Assembly: GCA_040902925.1 (NCBI GenBank)
Contig: JBBDWJ010000214.1
Span: forward strand, 1-20,677
DNA from: JBBDWJ01 sp040902925
GTDB taxonomy: Bacteria > Acidobacteriota > Terriglobia > Bryobacterales > UBA6623
Direction: 5' to 3'
DNA: 20,677 nt
Shown here: positions 16,639 through 20,677 of the stretch, in pieces
Position numbering within the stretch: the stretch's first letter is position 1
How the letters are laid out: each line of letters starts with the position of its first letter
Position numbers and translations under genes: made by a program
Notes under the pieces: model-generated
Seen by the model: the letters and a program-made list of their open reading frames with translations, nothing else
Database searches by the model: none
What the model was told of the DNA's origin: nothing

Positions 16639-18074
16639 CAACCCTTCCACTTTCGTCCCAAAATGGCGTAGTCGAGCCCGCCGAAGAATTTTTGGCGAAA
16701 CTCCCGCAGCGCTTCCACTTGGTCGAGCGCTGCGATCTCCGAATAGACTTCGGCGGCGGGATGCCGTTCGTGGACCTCCAGCTCGACGAACCCCGCCTCT
16801 TCCAGATAGTAGTGAAGTTGGCTGGCCGGCACGGGCCGTACGTGGGTGGGGTCGAGGTAAAAATCCCGGGCGAAGATCGCCAAACAGCCGGGGTTGGGCG
16901 TTTCGATCGCGAGTAGCCCGCCGGGGGCTAATTTTTCGGACGCCAACGCCACAAGCTCGGGAACGCGCGGCGGCGGCAAGTGCTCGACGACGTGCGCGCA
17001 AAAGATGCCGTCGGCCGACCCGTCGGCCTGGCTCTCCAGGTAGCCGAAAAGATCACCCTGCGTGACTTCCAGGCCCTTCGAGCGGCACGCCGCCACGGCG
17101 TCGGGGTCGGCATCGACTCCGGCCGCTTCGACCCCTGCTTCGCGGAGCACTTCCAGAAATTCGCCGCGCCCGCAGCCGAGGTCCAGCACGCGGCGGCCCG
17201 TGCGGAAATAGGGCAGATAGAACTCCTGCGCTTCACGCACGTAAGTCTCGTCGCCGCGAAACCGTTCCTCGAAACGGGCATAGTCGAACGACGCAGGGAA
17301 CTGCTGGGGAGAGCCGCCGTTGGTGGGGACGGCTTGCCCGGGAACTGCGGCCGGCGCCGGCGAAGAAGCCGCTGGCTGCTGGCCTGGGGCGGCCGCTTCG
17401 GTCGACGTCCGCCGCCGGATGAGGCGCAATTCGGTGTGAATCAAGTGCTCCTGTTCGGATTTCATGCGCGCCAGGTCGTCCCAAAGCTTTTGCTGCAACT
17501 GATCGACCGTGCGCCGCAGCGCTTGCTCATAGTTGACGTGCATTTCTTCGGCGGTCCTGCGGATAGACGCATCGCGGTCGCGGGCGGCGGCCTCGAAACC
17601 TTTCACTGCCTGCATGAACCGGATCTCCGCCTGGGTCACCTTGCGCTCCCAGGCCGGCCGCCAGACGTTCCAATGGTGGACGGCGTCATCCATGAAGCGC
17701 TGATTGGCCTCGATGGCTGCCAGCCGCTGCGCGACCCGCAGCAGGTTGTAGTTCTGCTCCATCTGGACATCGATGTTGCGGTCCATGTAGTCGACGACCG
17801 TGCGGTTGAAGTCGATCTGGTCGCGGACAAACCAGTTCAACGCCCGGGCTACGGCCTTCTTTACCGTCTGAATGCTGTTGTTGACCAGGCCGGAAGGCCG
17901 CGGGTTGACGGTCCCGATGGCGGCGGATTTGCCGAGCGAGGCGTCGCGCGCGTGGCCCAGCGGGTCGAGCCCCGGTAGCTCGAAATCAGGGATCTCGGCG
18001 ACCCTTTTTTCGTGCCGGGAACGAACCTTTTCGCGGATTCCATCCACGACGCTGGCGATCTGTTCGGGCGTCAT
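16638..18074 (-). CDS. SAM-dependent methyltransferase with long N-terminal helical region
   Basis: This 478-residue protein has three parts. Residues 1-222 are mainly helical and charged (ALNWFVRDQIDFNRTVVDYM at 78-97, then probable coiled coil to about 222). Residues about 224-260 are an Ala/Pro/Gln-rich linker. Residues 264-478 are a class I methyltransferase: FRGDETYVREAQEFYLPYF (272-290), motif I RRVLDLGCGRGEFLEVL (294-310), acidic D321, GDLFGYL (340-346), AHVVEHLPP (360-368), LAPGGLLAIETPNP (382-395) and DPTHVRPVP (408-416). This C-terminal type is common in O-antigen and capsule clusters, where such enzymes methylate or cap sugars. ATG at 18074 has AGGG two bases upstream, close for a ribosome site, and no better start is nearby. 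It is translationally coupled to the second methyltransferase by a one-base overlap. Its exact acceptor is unknown. Confidence 0.87.
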   Translation of the reverse strand: MTPEQIASVVDGIREKVRSRHEKRVAEIPDFELPGLDPLGHARDASLGKSAAIGTVNPRPSGLVNNSIQTVKKAVARALNWFVRDQIDFNRTVVDYMDRNIDVQMEQNYNLLRVAQRLAAIEANQRFMDDAVHHWNVWRPAWERKVTQAEIRFMQAVKGFEAAARDRDASIRRTAEEMHVNYEQALRRTVDQLQQKLWDDLARMKSEQEHLIHTELRLIRRRTSTEAAAPGQQPAASSPAPAAVPGQAVPTNGGSPQQFPASFDYARFEERFRGDETYVREAQEFYLPYFRTGRRVLDLGCGRGEFLEVLREAGVEAAGVDADPDAVAACRSKGLEVTQGDLFGYLESQADGSADGIFCAHVVEHLPPPRVPELVALASEKLAPGGLLAIETPNPGCLAIFARDFYLDPTHVRPVPASQLHYYLEEAGFVELEVHERHPAAEVYSEIAALDQVEALREFRQKFFGGLDYAILGRKWKG

Positions 18075-18407
18075 ATCCCTGTTAGCTTACACGTTTTGCT
18101 GGGCGGCGCCGACGGCCTCTCAAGTCTGACAAATCCGGTTTGACTGGGAGGAGAGGCAGAGAAGAAGGCGCGGCAAAAGGCAATTAGGAGAAGGCAAAAG
18201 GCAAAGTGCAAAAGGCAAAAGACAAAAGTTAGGAAGGAGGCAAAGCAGAAGGTGCCGGCTAAGTTTGCGGAGGTAGGGCTTTACGATGAGCCGTGGTTGA
18301 AGCTTGACGGCGCTACTCAATGGCCGCTGCCATCGGAGAAGCCGGTACCGCTGCAAGCCGCTGACCGTGGCTTGCTGAACGATACTGGGAACGAAGGAGG
18401 TCTTGCC
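18075..18407. other. Intergenic region between divergent genes
   Basis: This 333-bp stretch separates the methyltransferase pair (minus) from the cyclase-family gene (plus), so it should hold promoters for both. I found no convincing -35/-10 pair on either strand. Its middle is a purine-rich array of GGCAAAA-like units. The frame of the cyclase gene stays open back to 18252, but that segment has no signal peptide or recognisable domain and is most likely untranslated. Confidence 0.5.
18172..18245 (+). repeat. Degenerate GGCAAAA purine-rich repeat
   Basis: GGCAAAA or near versions recur at 18172, 18193, 18200, 18213, 18220 (GACAAAA) and 18239, broken by GGAG-type purines. The plus strand is almost pure purine with scattered C. 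It resembles a decayed simple-sequence repeat in a non-coding gap, and may differ in length between strains. Confidence 0.6.
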
Positions 18408-19238
18408 ATGCTTTCGCGACGCTATCTCGGAATCTCGGTGTTCGCCGTATTGCTTGGGTCCACAGCCTGCCAGACGGCTGGGGACGCCCCGCCGGCATTG
18501 ACTCCGCCGGCGTTTGACCTCGCGAGATACCGCATTGTGGATCTCTCCCATACGTTCGACGACGAGACGATTTATTGGCCTACCGACGAGCCCTTTCATC
18601 ACGACCAAAAGGCCTGGGGCGTCACCGAAGGCGGCTACTGGTACAGTTCCTTTACCTATGGCGGCAGCGAGCACGGCGGCACGCATCTCGACGCACCGAT
18701 TCACTTTGCCGAAGCCAAGCATTCGGTCGATCAGATCCCGATCGAGCAACTGATCGGCGAGGCCGTGGTCATCGACATCAGTGGCCAATGCGCCCGGGAC
18801 CCGGACTACATGCTGGCGGTCGCGGATATCGAGGCACACGAAGCGGAGCACGGAGCCATTCCGGCTGATGCGATGGTGCTGGTGAGAACCGGATGGGCAA
18901 GCCGCTGGCCCGACAAGAAGGCCTACATGGGCTCCGACGTCGCGGGTGACGTTGCGAACCTGCATTTTCCGGGTGTGTCGCGCGAGGCCGCCGAGCTGCT
19001 GGCGGCGCGCTCGGTGGCCGCCGTGGGGATCGACACGGCCAGCATCGACCCGGGAGTATCGCGCGATTTTCCGACCCACCAGGTGCTCGGCGCGGCGCAG
19101 ATTGCGATCCTGGAGAACGTGGCTAGCCTCGACGACGTCCCGGAACGGGGGGCATTGTTGTTTGCCTTGCCCATGAAAATCGGCGGCGGCTCGGGAGGGC
19201 CATGCCGGGTCGTTGCGCTCATCTCTACTAAAAAGTAA
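18408..19238 (+). CDS. Exported cyclase-family protein (kynurenine formamidase-like fold)
   Basis: This 276-residue protein belongs to the metal-dependent cyclase / kynurenine formamidase fold. The metal site HGGTHLDAPIH (89-99) matches the family pattern H-x-G-T-H-x-D-x-P-x-H. Further conserved pieces are IVDLSHTFDDETIYWP (43-58), HFPGVSREAAELL (186-198), VGIDTASIDPG (206-216), THQVLG (223-228) and the glutamate of ILENVASL (E236). Known members hydrolyse N-formylkynurenine or related amides and lactones; the substrate here is not clear. The N-terminus MLSRRYLGISVFAVLLGSTAC is a signal peptide with an unusual lipobox (STAC instead of L-x-x-C), so it is exported and perhaps lipidated at C21. 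The start at 18408 is set by AAGGAGG seven bases upstream. There is no kynurenine-pathway gene nearby; it appears to be a single-gene unit, 59 bp before the next gene. Confidence 0.88.
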   Translation: MLSRRYLGISVFAVLLGSTACQTAGDAPPALTPPAFDLARYRIVDLSHTFDDETIYWPTDEPFHHDQKAWGVTEGGYWYSSFTYGGSEHGGTHLDAPIHFAEAKHSVDQIPIEQLIGEAVVIDISGQCARDPDYMLAVADIEAHEAEHGAIPADAMVLVRTGWASRWPDKKAYMGSDVAGDVANLHFPGVSREAAELLAARSVAAVGIDTASIDPGVSRDFPTHQVLGAAQIAILENVASLDDVPERGALLFALPMKIGGGSGGPCRVVALISTKK

Positions 19239-19245
19239 TAAAACA

Positions 19246-19276
19246 TGGTTGACTAAGTAAACCTGGTTGTCTTACT
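19246..19276 (+). promoter_or_regulatory. Direct repeats and possible promoter before the duplicated-domain gene
   Basis: TGGTTGACTAAGT (19246-19258) and TGGTTGTCTTACT (19264-19276) match at 10 of 13 positions with an 18-bp period. The first contains TTGACT (19249-19254), a good -35 element; a matching -10 is poor (TACTCT at 19273-19278, 18 bp away). Repeats over a promoter directly before a toxin-antitoxin-like operon are a usual place for autoregulation by the antitoxin. Function is inferred. Confidence 0.35.
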
Positions 19277-19297
19277 CTCATTGGAGAGGGAACAACG

Positions 19298-20239
19298 ATG
19301 AAGCAGCCCAAGGTCGCCGATGAAGTCTGGATCGCACTTGCCCTACTCCACCAAAACCATCCCGAACGCTACGGATTCCGTAGTGGCGAGATTCTGAAGT
19401 GCGCCGAAGCACTGCATCCTGGATTGCCTTGCCGAAGCGGAGTCCAAGCGCACATCTCCGGGCACTGTATAGCGAACCGCAAACCAACACCCAACACGCT
19501 CCGATACAGCTACCGCAATGCCGACGGAACGTATCGGCTCTACCGAGACGGCGATGACTACCATCCCGGGCGCGAGAAGGGGAGGGTAGCGCCGGACGAT
19601 ACTTCTTTGCCAGAGAGGCACCGGTCGCTCGTCCAGTGGTATTGGTCGGAATACAATCAACGCCAAGGATCGGAGGCATTACGCAAGGAGCCGCCGGTTA
19701 GAATCGACGATCTCAAGGTTGCCGACGAGGTCTGGCTCGCCCTCGTTCTATTGCACCGGGAAAATGCATCGCGAGACTCATTTAGTGCCCAAGAAATTGC
19801 AGCCCAGGCCCAGAAGCTACATCCTGGCGTTCCCAATCGGCCGGGAGTTATGCCTCACATCTATGCTCACTGCGTTGCCAACGTTCGGCCAGCCAGCGGC
19901 CGGTATCGAATGCTCTATCGCGAACCGGACGGGAATTTGCGTTTGTATCGCGACAATGACGACTATCATGCGGCCCGAGAAGGGTCTAAGACTACCCCGC
20001 AGCGAGCAGCCTTGCCAGCGGAGCACCGCGAACTTCATGATTGGTACTTTCGCGAGTACAACGTCCAACGCCGCGACGATAATGACCCGCTAATGGAGTT
20101 GGTTGGACTCGGCGCGGACGTATGGAAGCGACTGGGGGGCGGGGACAAGTTCATACGCTGGCAGCGCTCGGACATTCCCACGCAGCCGTTGGAAGGTCAG
20201 GCGCCTTCTCCCAAGCAGCACCGCAGGTACAGAACTTGA
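19298..20239 (+). CDS. Uncharacterised duplicated-domain protein with antitoxin-like tail, next to a PIN-domain gene
   Basis: I do not assign a named family. The 313 residues contain two copies of one domain, 5-120 and 140-255, offset by exactly 135 residues. Each begins KVADEVW[IL]AL, contains LHPG[LV]P.R.GV..HI..HC.AN, then RLYRD.DDYH..RE, and ends in HR.L..WY..EYN. The even mix of helix-forming and basic residues suits a winged-helix-like nucleic-acid-binding fold, but that is a guess. A short tail (about 262-291, DPLMELVGLGADVWKRLGGGDKFIR in pieces) resembles the toxin-binding end of VapB-like antitoxins (G-[LS]-G-x2-[LV]-W). GGAGAGGG ends seven bases before the ATG. It is followed 105 bp later by a PIN-domain gene in the same direction. 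Third codon positions look less GC-biased than in the upstream genes, consistent with horizontal transfer. Best guess: antitoxin or regulator of the PIN toxin. Confidence 0.7.
   Translation: MKQPKVADEVWIALALLHQNHPERYGFRSGEILKCAEALHPGLPCRSGVQAHISGHCIANRKPTPNTLRYSYRNADGTYRLYRDGDDYHPGREKGRVAPDDTSLPERHRSLVQWYWSEYNQRQGSEALRKEPPVRIDDLKVADEVWLALVLLHRENASRDSFSAQEIAAQAQKLHPGVPNRPGVMPHIYAHCVANVRPASGRYRMLYREPDGNLRLYRDNDDYHAAREGSKTTPQRAALPAEHRELHDWYFREYNVQRRDDNDPLMELVGLGADVWKRLGGGDKFIRWQRSDIPTQPLEGQAPSPKQHRRYRT
19310..20062 (+). repeat. Internal gene duplication (two ~348-bp units)
   Basis: The units 19310-19657 and 19715-20062 encode matching domains and are 405 bp apart. At DNA level the starts are still alike (AAGGTCGCCGATGAAGTCTGG against AAGGTTGCCGACGAGGTCTGG), but the middle has diverged, so the duplication is old or under different selection. 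Confidence 0.8.
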
Positions 20240-20271
20240 GGGACCTGTCGTGAGCCTAATCCTCTGCGGGG

Positions 20272-20299
20272 ACCGGCGCCGCCCGGGCGCGGCGCCGGT
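20272..20299 (+). terminator. Perfect 11-bp stem hairpin between the two module genes
   Basis: ACCGGCGCCGC (20272-20282) pairs without mismatch with GCGGCGCCGGT (20289-20299) around the 6-base loop CCGGGC. It lies 33 bases after the stop of the duplicated-domain gene and 46 before the PIN gene. No T run follows (TCGCGAACC), so full intrinsic termination is unlikely; it may attenuate, protect an mRNA end, or adjust the ratio of the two products. Confidence 0.5.
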
Positions 20300-20344
20300 T
20301 CGCGAACCCACAACCGCTCTGACTAAGCCATGAGGAACTCCGCA

Positions 20345-20677
20345 ATGAGCGTGGTCTTCTGGGACACGAATCTGTTCATCTACCTCATCGAACGACACCC
20401 CGAGTTCTTTCCCGTCGTCGAGGGAATTCGACGAAGGATGCGCGCGCGGAATGACCGGCTCTGTACGAGCACTCTGACCTTGGGAGAAGTCCTGGCCGCA
20501 CCTCACGCGGAGGGAAACGAGTCGTTGGCGCAACGCTACCGCGACATTCTCCGCTCTCCTAACGTCGAAGTATTGCCGTTTACTATCCAATGTGCGGAAC
20601 ACTATGCAAGTATTCGGACCGACCGAACAATCGGTCGATCCGACGCTATTCAACTAGCCTGCGCTGCTGATGCGGGC
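20345..20677 (+). CDS. PIN-domain protein, VapC-like toxin (3' end outside window)
   Basis: The first 111 residues are in the window. PIN-domain acidic residues are visible: D7 in VVFWDTNLFIYLIE, E48 in TLTLGEVLA and D100 in GRSDAIQLACAA; the fourth acidic residue would fall beyond the edge. PIN domains are magnesium-dependent RNases; VapC toxins cut tRNA or rRNA and are held by a cognate antitoxin. I choose ATG 20345 because GAGGA sits eight bases upstream; an in-frame ATG at 20330 would add five residues. The gene before it in the same direction has an antitoxin-like tail, so the two probably form a toxin-antitoxin pair. No small classical VapB gene lies between. Confidence 0.85.
   Translation, partial: MSVVFWDTNLFIYLIERHPEFFPVVEGIRRRMRARNDRLCTSTLTLGEVLAAPHAEGNESLAQRYRDILRSPNVEVLPFTIQCAEHYASIRTDRTIGRSDAIQLACAADAG

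Noticed and set aside
16639..17001. N-terminal extension of the shorter methyltransferase
   Set aside because: It lies in another frame of the upstream methyltransferase, is Arg/Ala/Pro-rich like a shadow frame, and the conserved start MEFTGER sits at 16638 with TGATG coupling.
18172..18245. CRISPR-like array
   Set aside because: Units are about 7 bases, irregular and without spacers.
18252..18407. Longer start for the cyclase-family protein
   Set aside because: It would bury a clear signal peptide 52 residues inside the protein, and AAGGAGG is placed for the ATG at 18408.
20090..20653. Minus-strand open frame over the module end
   Set aside because: It runs antisense to the PIN gene, whose three catalytic acids are all present on the plus strand.

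Overview
The window looks like a GC-rich, Gram-negative-type bacterial chromosome fragment. It contains an RND efflux operon, an RlpA lipoprotein, and glycosyltransferases and methyltransferases of the surface-polysaccharide kind. The gene style fits an acidobacterium: tandem RND permeases, coiled-coil methyltransferases with repeated R-T-x-W motifs, and a secreted cyclase-family protein. That taxonomic call is inference and no marker gene is present. A 10-N run at 7799-7808 marks a scaffold gap, so this is probably a draft or metagenome assembly.

Layout. (a) 3-857, plus strand: the 3' part of a family 2 glycosyltransferase, cut by the window edge and carrying an in-frame TAA near its start. 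(b) 858-1173: an intergenic region with two perfect inverted repeats, probably the control region of the next operon. (c) 1174-9181, plus: one periplasmic adaptor followed by two RND permeases, the second crossed by the assembly gap. No outer-membrane channel gene is in view. (d) 9302-12949, minus: a three-gene cluster read as stand-alone sigma-54 activator (PspF-like layout), GT9-like glycosyltransferase and GT4 glycosyltransferase; the last two overlap by 4 nt. Upstream of the activator lie a TATAAT box and two copies of an 11-bp dyad spaced 20 bp apart. (e) 13128-13994, minus: an RlpA-type septal lipoprotein with a SPOR domain. (f) 14268-15428, plus: a bile acid:sodium symporter (BASS) family transporter behind a good sigma-70-like promoter. 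(g) 15448-18074, minus: two SAM methyltransferases coupled by a one-base stop/start overlap, with mirrored architectures (long helices then methyltransferase; methyltransferase then coiled coil). (h) 18408-19238, plus: an exported cyclase / kynurenine-formamidase-like protein. (i) 19298-20677, plus: a protein made of two copies of one ~116-residue domain plus an antitoxin-like tail, a perfect 11-bp-stem hairpin, and a PIN-domain (VapC-like) gene that runs off the window.

Most of the window concerns the cell envelope: export of toxic compounds (c), surface glycans (a, d, g), peptidoglycan at the septum (e) and solute uptake (f). The least ordinary parts are the candidate toxin-antitoxin module with a duplicated-domain partner (i), the mirrored methyltransferase pair (g), and the domain-less sigma-54 activator that appears to lead a glycosyltransferase operon (d). 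No tRNA, rRNA, CRISPR array, insertion sequence or att site was seen.
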